From: Draconibacterium halophilum
GTDB lineage: Bacteria; Bacteroidota; Bacteroidia; Bacteroidales; Prolixibacteraceae
Assembly: GCF_010448835.1 (NCBI RefSeq)
Contig: NZ_CP048409.1
Coordinates: 124,001 to 188,000 of the forward strand
Reading direction: 5' to 3'
DNA length: 64,000 nt
Shown here: positions 18,323 to 27,607 of the stretch, one piece after another
Layout of the letters: each line of letters starts with the position of its first letter
Numbering within the stretch: position 1 is the stretch's first letter
Translations under genes and position numbers: made by a program
Notes under the pieces: model-generated
The model's database searches: none
What the model saw: the letters and a program-made list of their open reading frames with translations, nothing else
Told to the model about the DNA's origin: nothing

Positions 18323-19615
18323 ATGAGCAGAGATTTTTCGCCCACAAAATACATCCTGAAGTCGGTTAAAACAGGCAGGGAGTTTAAAGATGAAGGCTGG
18401 ATGCTGGATGCTCCGGGTGAAGCTGAACCGACATTAATTCGTGCTATTTACGATAAAAAACAAATTGATGTAAAAGACGATTCGTGGGGCTTATATAAAT
18501 TTGCCGACTGGTTACCAATTGGCCGGATGCTTGAAGGATCATCAGCACCGGTTACCTACAAAAGCCAGGGTTTGGCAAAAGAATTGGGGCTCGAAAATCT
18601 TTGGATCACATTTAGTGGCTACTGGCCTGAAAAAGGCACAAACATGAAAACGGCGTCGTTTAAAGAAACCGAAGCTTATTCGGTTGGCGGACGCATGACT
18701 GAAGATATGAACCAGGTTTTGGTGGTTGCTTCGGCCGGAAATACTTCGCGTGCTTTTGCCCGTGTTTGTTCTGAAAATAACATCCCACTTATTATTTGCG
18801 TTCCGGAAGACAACATCAGCGCACTTTGGTTCGACGCACCAATAAATGATTGTGTAAAACTAATTTGCAGCAAATCGGGCAGCGACTATTTCGACGCCAT
18901 TCACTTATCGAATATTGTGGCTGGAATGGAAGGTTTTGTTGCTGAAGGTGGCGCCAAAAACGTGGCCCGCCGCGACGGAATGGCAACCACAATGCTTTCG
19001 GCAACTACAACAATTGGTGAAATTCCTGATTATTATTTTCAGGCAATTGGTAGCGGGACCGGAGCAATTGCAGCCTGGGAAGCCAATTTACGTTTGATCG
19101 AGGATGGACGATTCGGTAACAAAAAAATGAAACTGATGGTTTCGCAGAATTCGCCATTTACACCCATCCATGATGCATGGAAAGCCGATTCACGTGCCAT
19201 GTTATCACTGGACGACAATCTGGCACGCGAGCAGGTGGAAAAAATAGTAGCGAAAGTTTTATCAAACCGAAAACCACCCTACCCTGTTGCAGGTGGTTTA
19301 TATGATGCCATGAAAGATGCAGGCGGCGATGTTTTATTGGCTTCAAATCAGCAGGCAGCAGAAGCAGGAAAACTGTTTCTCGAATCGGAAGGAAATGATA
19401 TTCATCCGGCATCGGCCATTGCAACTGCAACTTTAATTGATGCTGTTAAGAATAAAACCGTTAAAAAGGATGACCTGATTATGCTGAATATCACAGGTGG
19501 CGGCGAAGCGAAATTCAAAGCTGAAAATGATCTGTTCTTCTTAAAACCGGAAATCGTTTTCGATATAAATCCAAACGAAGAAGAGGTAAAAGAAAAAGTG
19601 GAAAAGCTGTTTTAA
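18323..19615 (+). CDS. Cysteate synthase homologue (PLP-dependent, threonine-synthase fold)
   Basis: 430-aa fold-type II PLP enzyme. The PLP lysine is K114 in TASFKETEA, the phosphate/substrate loop is SAGNTSRAF (137-145), and a GSGTGAIAAWE glycine loop follows. The N-terminal stretch with APVTYKSQGLAKELGL and FSGYWPEKGTNMKT closely matches what I recall of cysteate synthases, which make L-cysteate from O-phosphoserine and sulfite. In Bacteroidota this feeds sulfonolipid (capnine) synthesis; in methanogens, coenzyme M. The N-terminal zinc-ribbon cysteines of archaeal members are absent here. The start was chosen by promoter position. No acyltransferase partner is adjacent; an SDR occurs 6 kb away. 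Threonine synthase is the main alternative. Confidence 0.8.
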   Translation: MSRDFSPTKYILKSVKTGREFKDEGWMLDAPGEAEPTLIRAIYDKKQIDVKDDSWGLYKFADWLPIGRMLEGSSAPVTYKSQGLAKELGLENLWITFSGYWPEKGTNMKTASFKETEAYSVGGRMTEDMNQVLVVASAGNTSRAFARVCSENNIPLIICVPEDNISALWFDAPINDCVKLICSKSGSDYFDAIHLSNIVAGMEGFVAEGGAKNVARRDGMATTMLSATTTIGEIPDYYFQAIGSGTGAIAAWEANLRLIEDGRFGNKKMKLMVSQNSPFTPIHDAWKADSRAMLSLDDNLAREQVEKIVAKVLSNRKPPYPVAGGLYDAMKDAGGDVLLASNQQAAEAGKLFLESEGNDIHPASAIATATLIDAVKNKTVKKDDLIMLNITGGGEAKFKAENDLFFLKPEIVFDINPNEEEVKEKVEKLF

Positions 19616-19728
19616 CGGAGAGATTATCCAATGCGCCGGAGGGATGCATTTTTATCCCGAACTAGCTTTCCCCGGTACTACCCGTAAAATCCGATGTACT
19701 AAAATTTTGGAATGCACCTAAACGAATA

Positions 19729-19790
19729 GAATTTTCTGCCTGCTGGCGGCCTTCATCTTTGCCTTAAAGCAAAGACGAAGCAGAAAATTC
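19729..19790. repeat. 62-nt two-part hairpin
   Basis: An outer perfect 11-bp inverted repeat, GAATTTTCTGC (19729-19739) with GCAGAAAATTC (19780-19790), encloses a 12-bp stem with one mismatch (19751-19762 with 19769-19780) around the loop CTTAAA; one base, G19780, could belong to either stem. An 11-nt bulge (19740-19750) sits on the left side. Confidence 0.75.
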
Positions 19791-19998
19791 AAGGCTGCTT
19801 TTGATCTTCACCTTCCGTTTTCATAAAACCTAAGTTCGGACGGGTGATCTCCTCGCTCACTCGGAGCTTCCCGCTCTCACTAAGGTTCTATTTCAACTCC
19901 AGGCAAAGCCCAAAAGAGGCCGTTCCACTATTGTAACGTCAGCTTCATCGAAGCCTGGCCTCGTGCGGTGAGCCGGAAAACAAGCGGTGATGGCGTTA

Positions 19999-20068
19999 AA
20001 AATTACTGTTGTTTGAAGAGGTACGACTGCCTGTCCCGATCGTAGCATCGGGAAGTTTCAGTAATTTT
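19999..20068. repeat. 70-nt nested hairpin
   Basis: Outer perfect 10-bp arms AAAATTACTG (19999-20008) and CAGTAATTTT (20059-20068) enclose an inner 7-bp stem TCCCGAT/ATCGGGA (20034-20040, 20047-20053) with a 6-nt loop. The nesting suggests a folded RNA rather than a simple terminator. Confidence 0.72.
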
Positions 20069-20083
20069 AGCTGGCAACGCGTA

Positions 20084-20103
20084 CCTGCCTGCCGGTAGGC
20101 AGG
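20084..20103. repeat. Short palindrome CCTGCCT-N6-AGGCAGG
   Basis: A 7-bp perfect stem with loop GCCGGT. Palindromes of this CCTGCC...GGCAGG type are, from memory, dispersed in many Bacteroidota genomes; this window alone contains a single copy. Confidence 0.6.
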
Positions 20104-20400
20104 GCTTTTCTGAGGGAAGCGGGCGCAGCCTTGAGTTTTTTGTTTACTTATTGCCTCAAGACAAAAAGTAAAATCCGTCCGATACAAAGTATATTTCTGG
20201 AGTGGGTGCCTGCATTCAATATTGAAACTACTGGAGCAAAACATTTATCTCGCTAGCTCCACCGAAAATATCAGGTGATCCCTTTTCCACTCTTACCTGT
20301 ACCATCGCAAATACGGGTTTTTTATTGCCAGAATTGGAGCAAGTCCAAATAAATTCTAGTTTTTGCACGTTTTGTTTTATTCTTAATTAGGTACAAAAAT

Positions 20401-20408
20401 TAAATTTG
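20401..20408 (+). promoter_or_regulatory. Promoter -7 element for the GH2 gene
   Basis: TAAATTTG matches TAnnTTTG, 37 nt before the ATG at 20446. A TTTG occurs upstream at 20371-20374, but the spacing (26 nt) is longer than ideal. Confidence 0.45.
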
Positions 20409-20445
20409 CTGTCTCTTAAAGTAGAAAACATTTAATTCCACTACT

Positions 20446-23400
20446 ATGATAAAAAGATCATTTTTGACACTAACTTTATTCTCAATCGCACTGATTACAC
20501 TTGTTTCGTGCAACAATTACACCGACTATTCCAATGTGCCTTATGAGGAACCCAACCCAAAACCCTGGGAAGACCCGGGAATTTACCAGGTAAACAAAGC
20601 GGAGCCACATGCTCACTTTATTCCTTTTAAATCAGCCGAGCAAGCACGTAGCGAAGACAAATGGGAGTCGCCACTGCTCAAATCCCTTAACGGAACATGG
20701 CAATTCCACCTGGCACAAAACCCATCGGAACGCCCGTTTTGGTTTTTTAAGAATGATTTTGATACGCGTGAATGGGACGAAATTCAGGTGCCTGCCAACT
20801 GGGAAGTGGTTGGATTTGATTACCCGATTTACACCAACGTAAAATACCCGCACGAAAAAACTCCTCCCTTAATTCAGGAGCATTATAATCCGGTAGGATC
20901 GTACAAACGCACTTTTGTAGTTCCTGCTGAATGGGATGGTAGCGAAATCATCGCTCATTTTGGTGCCGTTTCGTCGAATATGAACCTTTGGGTGAACGAA
21001 CAATACGTGGGTTACAGCGAAGACAGCAAAACACCTGCTGAATTTAATATCACCGAATATTTAGTGCCGGGAGAAAATACCATGGCCGTTGAGATTTTCC
21101 GTTGGAGCGATGCATCTTATCTGGAAGATCAGGATTTCTGGCGCTTAAGCGGAATCACACGCGATGCCTACCTTATTGCACGAGGCGAGCAAGCCTTAAA
21201 AGATTTCCGCGTTGGTTCTAATCTTGACGATACCTATACAAATGGTTTGTTTTCTCTGGACCTCGAACTGGCAAACAGCGGTAATTTAACTGTTGAAGCT
21301 GTCCTTTCGGATAACGAAAATGTGGTGGAAGAATTTTCGGAAACTACCGATGGAACAGCTGTTAGTTTTGAAACTGAAATTCCAAACGTAAAACAGTGGT
21401 CTGCCGAAATTCCAAATCTTTACGAACTGGTAATCACCCTGAAAAATGGAGATGATGTAGTTGAAGTAATCCGTCAGGATGTTGGTTTCCGACGCATTGA
21501 AATTATCGATGCTACACTTCGTGTAAATGGAAAATACGTTTACATAAAAGGAGCCAACCTACACGAACATAACGATAAAACCGGCCATGTTCAGGACAAA
21601 GAAACCATGTTGCTGGATATTAAAACCATGAAAGAAAACAACCTGAATGCAGTTCGCACATCGCACTATCCACAACCTGAATTGTGGTACGAGCTCTGCA
21701 ATAAATATGGTTTGTACATTGTTGACGAAGCAAACATCGAATCGCACGGGATGGGCTATGGAGAAGAATCGTTGGCGAAAAATGAAGATTGGAAAGAAGC
21801 CCATTTGTACCGCACAAAAAATATGTTTGAACGCGATAAAAACCAACCTTGTGTGGTAATTTGGAGTTTGGGTAACGAAGCCGGAAACGGTGTAAACTTT
21901 AAGGCTACTTACAATTTCCTGAAATCGGCAGACATTACCCGCCCGTGCAATACGAACAGGCACACGGCGGCGAGAACACTGATATTAACACTCCAATGTA
22001 TATGCGCATTGAACGCATGGAGCAATTTGCCAAAGAAAAAGCCGACAAGCCTTTAATTCAGTGTGAATATGCACACGCCATGGGTAACAGCGTTGGTAAC
22101 CTGCAGGATTACTGGGATGTGATTGAAAAATACGATGTCCTGCAAGGTGGTTTTATCTGGGACTGGGTTGACCAGGGCTTGTGGACTACAAACGATGAAG
22201 GCGAAGGATTTTGGGCTTACGGAGGCGACTTTGGCCCCGATACAGTTCCTTCAGATGGGAACTTCTGTAACAACGGGTTGGTTGATCCCGACCGTACTGT
22301 AAAACCACATCTGTTGGAAGTTAAGAAAGTTTACCAATACATTGGCTTCGATGCTGTTGATCTGAAAAAAGGCATTATCTCGATCGAGAACAAATACGCA
22401 TTTATGGATCTGTCAGCTTTCGATTTTGTTTGGGAAGTTACAGCTGATGGAAAAGTTGTAGACAACGGAACACTTGAAAACATTGATCTTGCGCCGGAAG
22501 AAAGTAAAAACATTAGCATCGGTTTTGATGTACAACCGGAAGCCGGTATTGAATATTTCCTGAATGTTCATGCAAAACTAAAAGAAGACTGGAGCCTTGT
22601 TAAGGCCGGTTGGATTTTGGCTGAAGAGCAATTTGAAATCCCATTTGTTGTTCCAACAACCTTAGAATACAAAATTCCTCAGATGCCGGACGTAAATCTG
22701 GAAGAAACAGATGAAACAGCAACGGTATCGGGAGAAGGATTCACGGTAACTTTCGATAAACAATCAGGAATTATTTCAAGCCTTAAAAAAGGAGAAACTG
22801 AAATGTTGATTAGTGGTCCAATACCTAATTTCTGGCGCGCACCAATCGACAACGATTTTGGTAACAACCTGCACAAACGAAGTCGTGTTTGGCGAAAAGC
22901 CGGTGAAAACAGGAAAGTTGTCGATGTTTCGGTAAAAGTGCTACGGAATAATGCTGTTGAAATTGTTTTTGATTTTGATTTAATCAACGAAGAAAACGCA
23001 AAAATTGCTTCGTACAAATCGATTTACACAGTATATGGCAATGGCGATATTATGGTTGAAAACAACTTTAAAATGACTGCCGATGAATTGCCGGAAATCG
23101 TTCGGATGGGAATGAACCTGGTAATGCCACGCAAATTCGACCAAATGAGCTGGTTTGGACGTGGCCCGCAGGAATCTTACTGGGACAGGAAAACAGGCGC
23201 CTTTGTAGGTTTGTACAGTGGCAGTGTTGCCGATCAGTACTGGGCTTATTTGCGCCCACAAGAAAACGGAAACAAAACTGATGTTCGCTGGATGACCATC
23301 ACCGACGATACCGGTAACGGCCTGTTATTCTCGGGAATGCCATTGCTGGAAGTTAGTGCGCACCACAATATTATGGAAGACTTTGAAAGTTCCGAGCGTA

Positions 23401-23642
23401 CCGACGGCCGTCAGGTTCCGGGAGTAGAGGTAGTGAACCGCCATATCGACGATGTAAAAGCACGCGACCTGACTTCTGTTAACATCGATTACAAACAAAT
23501 GGGTGTTGGTGGCGACAACAGTTGGGGCGCTCGCACACACGACGAATATCGCCTCACCAAAAAAGAATACAGCTACGCATTTAAAATCAGCTTTATCTCT
23601 GTTGAGGAAGATCCTGCCAAAAAGGCAAGGATGAACTATTAA
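20446..23642 (+). pseudogene. Beta-galactosidase, GH2 (LacZ-type), interrupted by a single-base deletion
   Basis: Two overlapping frames make one GH2 enzyme of about 1066 aa. The first (20446-22056) has a lipoprotein signal (LITLVSC), sugar-binding and immunoglobulin-like domains, and the acid/base Glu at residue 478 in WSLGNEAGNG. The second frame, entered at 21945, carries the nucleophile Glu (about residue 541 of the restored protein) in CEYAHAMGNS, then GGFIWDWVDQG and the C-terminal domain 5 with WFGRGPQESYWDR. Joining the frames at CGC-CCG|GTG (21940-21947) restores RPVQYEQAHGG, so one G is missing next to 21945. No slippery heptamer supports programmed frameshifting. Either a recent mutation or a sequencing error; neither fragment has both catalytic residues. 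Confidence 0.9.
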
Positions 23643-23666
23643 AAAGAAATTTAAAATATTAAATTT

Positions 23667-23707
23667 AAAGGCGTAGCGGCAACCAGAAGTGTCACTACGC
23701 CTTTTTT
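23667..23707 (+). terminator. Rho-independent terminator after the GH2 gene
   Basis: A perfect 10-bp stem AAAGGCGTAG (23667-23676) / CTACGCCTTT (23695-23704) with an 18-nt loop, running into T residues at 23702-23707. It lies between the GH2 stop and GH30, so GH30 either has its own promoter or depends on read-through. Confidence 0.85.
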
Positions 23708-23719
23708 AAGCTCAATAAA

Positions 23720-25225
23720 ATGAAATCACTTACCTTAATTCTTTTCTTGTTTCTTGCCGGCTGTCAGTTAAAAAACAACACCGACGATAATATCAAGATG
23801 TCAGACGTACGTATTAACACTAAAGTTGAATTCCAAACCATCCATAACTTTGGTGCTTCCGATGCCTGGAGTTGTCAGCATGTGGGCAACTGGCCCGATG
23901 AGCAAAAGAACAAGATTGCTGATTTACTTTTTAGTCTTCAAGAAAAGGAAGATGGTTTGCCTGCAGGAATTGGTTTAAGTTGCTGGCGATTTAATATTGG
24001 CGGTGGAAGTGCCGACCAGGAGGGAGACACAAAAATAAGCGATCCATGGAGAGAAGCGGAGTGTTTTTTGCAGAAAGATGGTACGTATGACTGGAACAAA
24101 CAAAAAGGTCAGCGTTGGTTTTTGCATGCCGCCAAAAACCGCGGAATAGAATACTTTATTGGTTTTGTAAACAGTCCGCCGGTGTGGCTAACGAAAAACA
24201 AACGAGCCAATTCTGATGAAGGAAATTCAACGAACTTAAAGGCCGGAAATTTTGATCAGTACAGTAAGTTTTTAATTGATGTAACACAAAATATTCAGAA
24301 AAACGAGGGGGTTTTATTCAACTATCTATCGCCGGTGAACGAACCTCAATGGGGTTGGGAAAACGGACAGGAAGGTTCGCCCTGGACAAATTCTGAAATA
24401 AGCAGAATTTGTCAAATAATTGGAAATGATCTTAAAAAAGCTGGTCTTTCAACAAAAATTGAAATTTCAGAAGCCGGACAACTCAACCACTTATATGCGA
24501 AAGCTAACGATGTAGAAAGAGGCTTTCAAATAAAAGAATTTTTTTCTCCTGAATCTGAAAACTACGTTGGCAACCTACCCAACATGGCGCATAAAATTGC
24601 AGGTCACAGTTACTTTACAACAACAAATGATTCAGTTTTAAAAGCTGTGCGAAGCAAAGTTCGAAGAGAAATCGAAAAAGTTGATCCACAGCTGGAATTT
24701 TGGATGAGCGAGTTTTGTGTGTTGGGCGACAACAACGGATTTACAGGAAACGGTCGTGATTTAGGTATGGAAACAGCACTGTTTGTAGCCAATGTAATTC
24801 ACTCCGACCTTACCATTGCCAATGCAAGTGCTTGGCACTGGTGGCTTGCAGTAAGTCCTTACGACTTTAAAGATGGACTGGTATACATTGATAAAAACGA
24901 GACCGGAGGCAATATCTACGAATCAAAACTGCTTTGGGCGCTGGGAAATTATTCTCGGTTTATCCGCCCCGGGGCAAAACGTGTATCGGTAAAATCAGCA
25001 AAGAATTTAAACCTCAAAATTTCGGCCTACAAAAATACAGACAACCAGGTGGTTGTGGTTTGCATCAACCGAGGAGAGGAAGCCGCGAGCATTCAGTTCG
25101 ACCTTGCCGGAGAGGCAAAAATTTATGAAACGTCGGAAGAACAAAACCTTTCGCTCATGGGGAAACACAACCTGAACAAAGCTGTGCTATTGTCAGGCAG
25201 AAGTATCACAACCCTGGTTATTTAA
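23720..25225 (+). CDS. Glycoside hydrolase family 30 lipoprotein
   Basis: 501 aa with a lipoprotein signal (MKSLTLILFLFLAGCQL; Cys at 15). A (beta/alpha)8 barrel starts with TIHNFGASDAWSCQHVG, the typical GH30 opening. Acid/base E208 lies in LSPVNEPQWGWE and nucleophile E331 in WMSEFCVLG. A C-terminal beta-domain follows (LKISAYKNTDNQVVVVCINRG). The NEPQWGWE-type active site is reminiscent of endo-beta-1,6-galactanases (subfamily 5), but specificity could be another beta-glycan. Starts immediately after the GH2 terminator on the same strand; together with GH2 (beta-galactosidase) it suggests galactan-type side-chain degradation, which is inference. Confidence 0.87.
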   Translation: MKSLTLILFLFLAGCQLKNNTDDNIKMSDVRINTKVEFQTIHNFGASDAWSCQHVGNWPDEQKNKIADLLFSLQEKEDGLPAGIGLSCWRFNIGGGSADQEGDTKISDPWREAECFLQKDGTYDWNKQKGQRWFLHAAKNRGIEYFIGFVNSPPVWLTKNKRANSDEGNSTNLKAGNFDQYSKFLIDVTQNIQKNEGVLFNYLSPVNEPQWGWENGQEGSPWTNSEISRICQIIGNDLKKAGLSTKIEISEAGQLNHLYAKANDVERGFQIKEFFSPESENYVGNLPNMAHKIAGHSYFTTTNDSVLKAVRSKVRREIEKVDPQLEFWMSEFCVLGDNNGFTGNGRDLGMETALFVANVIHSDLTIANASAWHWWLAVSPYDFKDGLVYIDKNETGGNIYESKLLWALGNYSRFIRPGAKRVSVKSAKNLNLKISAYKNTDNQVVVVCINRGEEAASIQFDLAGEAKIYETSEEQNLSLMGKHNLNKAVLLSGRSITTLVI

Positions 25226-25352
25226 AAAATATAGATCGAAGATTTAAATACCGGCTAATTGAAATAGCCCAACAAGATAATTGCTGCTAAAAAAAGAAAT
25301 ACCAAATTTAAATTTCCAACAAATCCAATACCTTTGCTGAAAATTCAGAAAA

Positions 25353-26042
25353 ATGGATATAAAAAACCTGTCGTACCTGTTGTTATTGCTGATCTTTTTG
25401 GTAATTCCGATTACACTCAGCTTTCAGAAAAAGGTGCGTTTTGTTTTCAGGTTAAAGTATATTTTACCTGCCATAATTTTTGCCGGGGCTATTTTTGTAA
25501 TGTGGGACATCCGGTTCACACAAATGAGAATCTGGAGCTTTAACCCCGATTATCTTTCCGGAATTGAACTGCTGAGGTTACCCATTGAAGAGTGGCTTGA
25601 ATTTCTTATTATTCCCTTATCATCCATCTACATATACGAGTGGCTGAAAGTTCGTTTTGAAGATTTTGAAAAGCCCGAATTTTTTGTGATAGTCAGCCTT
25701 GTACTTTTGTTAATAACAGGCGTTTTAGCTTACGTTTTCCGTACCCGAATGTTTAGTTTTTTTACCTTCTTCCTGTCGGCAATATATTTGGGTTACACCG
25801 TTTTTCGCAACCGCTTTAAAAAGTACTATACCAAGTTCTACCTGGCGCTGGTTATTTCATTAATACCTTTTTTAATTGTCTCGGCAATTTTAAATTCACT
25901 TCCGGCAATCGTTTACGATTCGGCCCACACAATGGGATTGGCCTTTTTGGGCGTTCCGGTAGAAAAAATCGGCTACTTGTTTTTGTTGTTACTGATTAAC
26001 GTAACGATCTACGAATATTTAAGCAGCCGGCGGCATTATTAA
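25353..26042 (+). CDS. Lycopene cyclase (heterodimeric CrtYcd type fused in one chain)
   Basis: 229 aa, seven predicted membrane helices, two tandem copies of the lycopene cyclase domain: the first with LLRLPIEEWLEFLIIPLSSIYIYEWL (L-P-I-E-E-W), the second with GVPVEKIGYLFLLLLI followed by YEYL. The conserved P-(I/V)-E motif of each half provides the catalytic glutamates that cyclise lycopene ends to beta-rings. No other crt gene lies nearby, so the rest of the carotenoid pathway must be elsewhere. It is 11 nt upstream of the Kdo transferase gene and likely co-transcribed. A few Bacteroidota place isolated cyclases this way. Confidence 0.85.
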   Translation: MDIKNLSYLLLLLIFLVIPITLSFQKKVRFVFRLKYILPAIIFAGAIFVMWDIRFTQMRIWSFNPDYLSGIELLRLPIEEWLEFLIIPLSSIYIYEWLKVRFEDFEKPEFFVIVSLVLLLITGVLAYVFRTRMFSFFTFFLSAIYLGYTVFRNRFKKYYTKFYLALVISLIPFLIVSAILNSLPAIVYDSAHTMGLAFLGVPVEKIGYLFLLLLINVTIYEYLSSRRHY

Positions 26043-26053
26043 TTCAGAAAACG

Positions 26054-27294
26054 ATGAGTTTAATCTACAACCTTGGAATTTTATTTTATGGATTTTTTAT
26101 CCGAGTTGCGGCTTTGTTTAACAAGAAGGCAAAACTGTTTGTTGCCGGGCGTAAAAACTGGAAAGCGCAGCTTCGTTCGGCTGTCGACAAAAATGCCTCG
26201 TACATTTGGTTTCATTGTGCTTCGCTGGGCGAATTTGAGCAGGGACGACCGGTACTGGAGGAAATAAAAAAACAGTATCCCAACTACAAGATAATACTAA
26301 CTTTCTTTTCGCCATCGGGCTACGAAATCCGGAAAAACTATGAAGGTGCTGATATTGTTTCGTATTTACCAATGGATACCAAAACGAATGCACAGGATTT
26401 TATTCGTCTGGTTCGTCCCAAAAAAGTATTCTTTGTAAAGTACGAATTCTGGTACAACTACATTACGGAACTCAAAACACAGGAGATTCCATTGTATATT
26501 ATCTCGGCTATTTTCAGAGAAACCCAGCAGTTTTTTAAATCTACCCCTGGGGAAAATGGTACAAAAAAATACTACACAGTTTCGAGCACATTTTTATACA
26601 GAACGAAACCTCAGCCAAACTTCTTGAACAGATCGGCATTAAACATTTCACCATTTCAGGCGATACCCGTTTCGATCGCGTGGCAGAAATTGCCCGAGGT
26701 GCAAAAAAATTTGAGATTGTGGAAAAGTTTAAGGGAGAAAACGTAACCCTTATTGCAGGAAGCACCTGGAAACCCGATGAAGAGCTGCTTGCAGCGTTTA
26801 TTAACAACAACAGTAATGTGAAGTACATTATTGCTCCGCACGAGGTTGCACCCGCAAATATCAACAGAATTCAGGAATTGTTAAAAAAACGGGCGATTTG
26901 TTTCAGTAAAGCCGATATTTCCGATATCGATACCTACGATGTGTTAATAATTGATTCCATTGGTATTTTATCATCGTTATACCAGTACGGAAACATTGCA
27001 TACATAGGCGGTGGCTTTGGTGTTGGGATTCACAATATTTTGGAAGCTGCCACTTTTAAGCTGCCTGTTTTATTTGGCCCCAATTACCTCAAATTTAAAG
27101 AAGCTGTTGATCTGGTAAACGAAAAAGGAGCATTCCCAATTCAAAATTTTTCGGAGCTGGAAGCTTTACTGAATAGGCTCCTTAACGACAAAAAGAGCCT
27201 GCAAAAAGCTTCAGAAATCTGTAAAAAATACATAGAAAATAATGTGGGCTCTACAAAAATTATCATAAATAAAGTTTTTAACAAAAAGGAATAA
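26054..27294 (+). pseudogene. waaA: 3-deoxy-D-manno-octulosonate (Kdo) transferase, interrupted by a single-base deletion
   Basis: Kdo transferase (GT30) attaches Kdo to lipid IVA at the cytoplasmic face of the inner membrane. Frame one (26054-26746) has the N-terminal membrane helix, the CASLGEFEQGRPVLE acceptor motif, LTFFSPSGYE and the VRPKKVFFVKYEFWYNY segment. It then runs out of register at AAATCTACCCCTGG (near 26537-26544). Frame two continues with YPWGKWYKK, FTISGDTRFDRVAEIA, IAGSTWKPDEE, IIAPHEV and IGGGFGVGIHNILEA to 27294. Adding one T restores about 413 aa, the normal length. Because waaA is essential in most LPS producers, sequencing or assembly error is the likeliest explanation; all other parts look functional. 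Confidence 0.88.
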
Positions 27295-27607
27295 GCAGCA
27301 CGCTTTTTGTTGGCAAAATATTCTTCGAAAAATTGAATTTTTACAAGTAATATTCTGTTAACAAAAATCTCCATCGTACAATACAAATTTTCAGTTTTGG
27401 TAAACTTTTTTCGACTATCAAACACCTATCCTCCTGTGCCACTGCCTCATAACAAATCAAAGTTGATAACTTTTAATTAATTAAGCCTCAAATAAATTCT
27501 AAATATTTGTTTTCTGTCCTATCTTGCATTACACAATTTGTTGTGATGGACATCTAAGAAATTCGAATATACATTCTTATAATATTTAATACACTTACAG
27601 GAAAAAA
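27295..27607 (+). other. Intergenic region upstream of nrdJ
   Basis: About 313 bp, AT-rich, no credible gene. It carries one 16-bp palindrome (listed separately). No cobalamin riboswitch core could be recognised by eye despite the B12-dependent gene downstream. Confidence 0.45.
27531..27546 (+). promoter_or_regulatory. NrdR-box-like palindrome upstream of nrdJ
   Basis: ACACAATTTGTTGTGA has the inverted repeat CACAA-N4-TTGTG and agrees with about 13 of 16 positions of the NrdR consensus (acaCwAtATaTwGtgt) as I remember it. NrdR usually binds two boxes about 31 bp apart; the second copy is not visible, so this may be a single or degenerate site. Confidence 0.4.

Larger units (their letters stand above)
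19616..20400 (+). other. Long intergenic region rich in hairpins, no credible gene
   Basis: About 785 bp without a plausible coding gene, unlike the rest of this dense window. At least three strong inverted repeats are spread through it (listed separately), and the sequence is more GC-rich in patches than the flanking promoters. The only ORF of note (minus strand, 19996-20244) reads straight through two hairpins and looks accidental. Candidates are a large non-coding RNA, decayed mobile DNA or a cluster of intergenic repeats. The GH2 promoter follows it. Confidence 0.55.

Noticed and set aside
19996..20244. 82-codon minus-strand ORF in the hairpin-rich gap
   Set aside because: It reads through two perfect inverted repeats and has no protein-like features; the hairpin structure explains the sequence better.
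21940..21947. Programmed frameshift in the GH2 gene
   Set aside because: No slippery heptamer, no downstream pseudoknot noticed, and GH2 enzymes are not known to use frameshifting.
27141..27425. 94-codon minus-strand ORF after waaA
   Set aside because: Antisense to the waaA end; no protein features and no start context.
27295..27607. Cobalamin riboswitch ahead of the B12-dependent nrdJ
   Set aside because: No B12-box-like sequence or matching stem pattern seen by eye; a covariance search would be needed to be certain.
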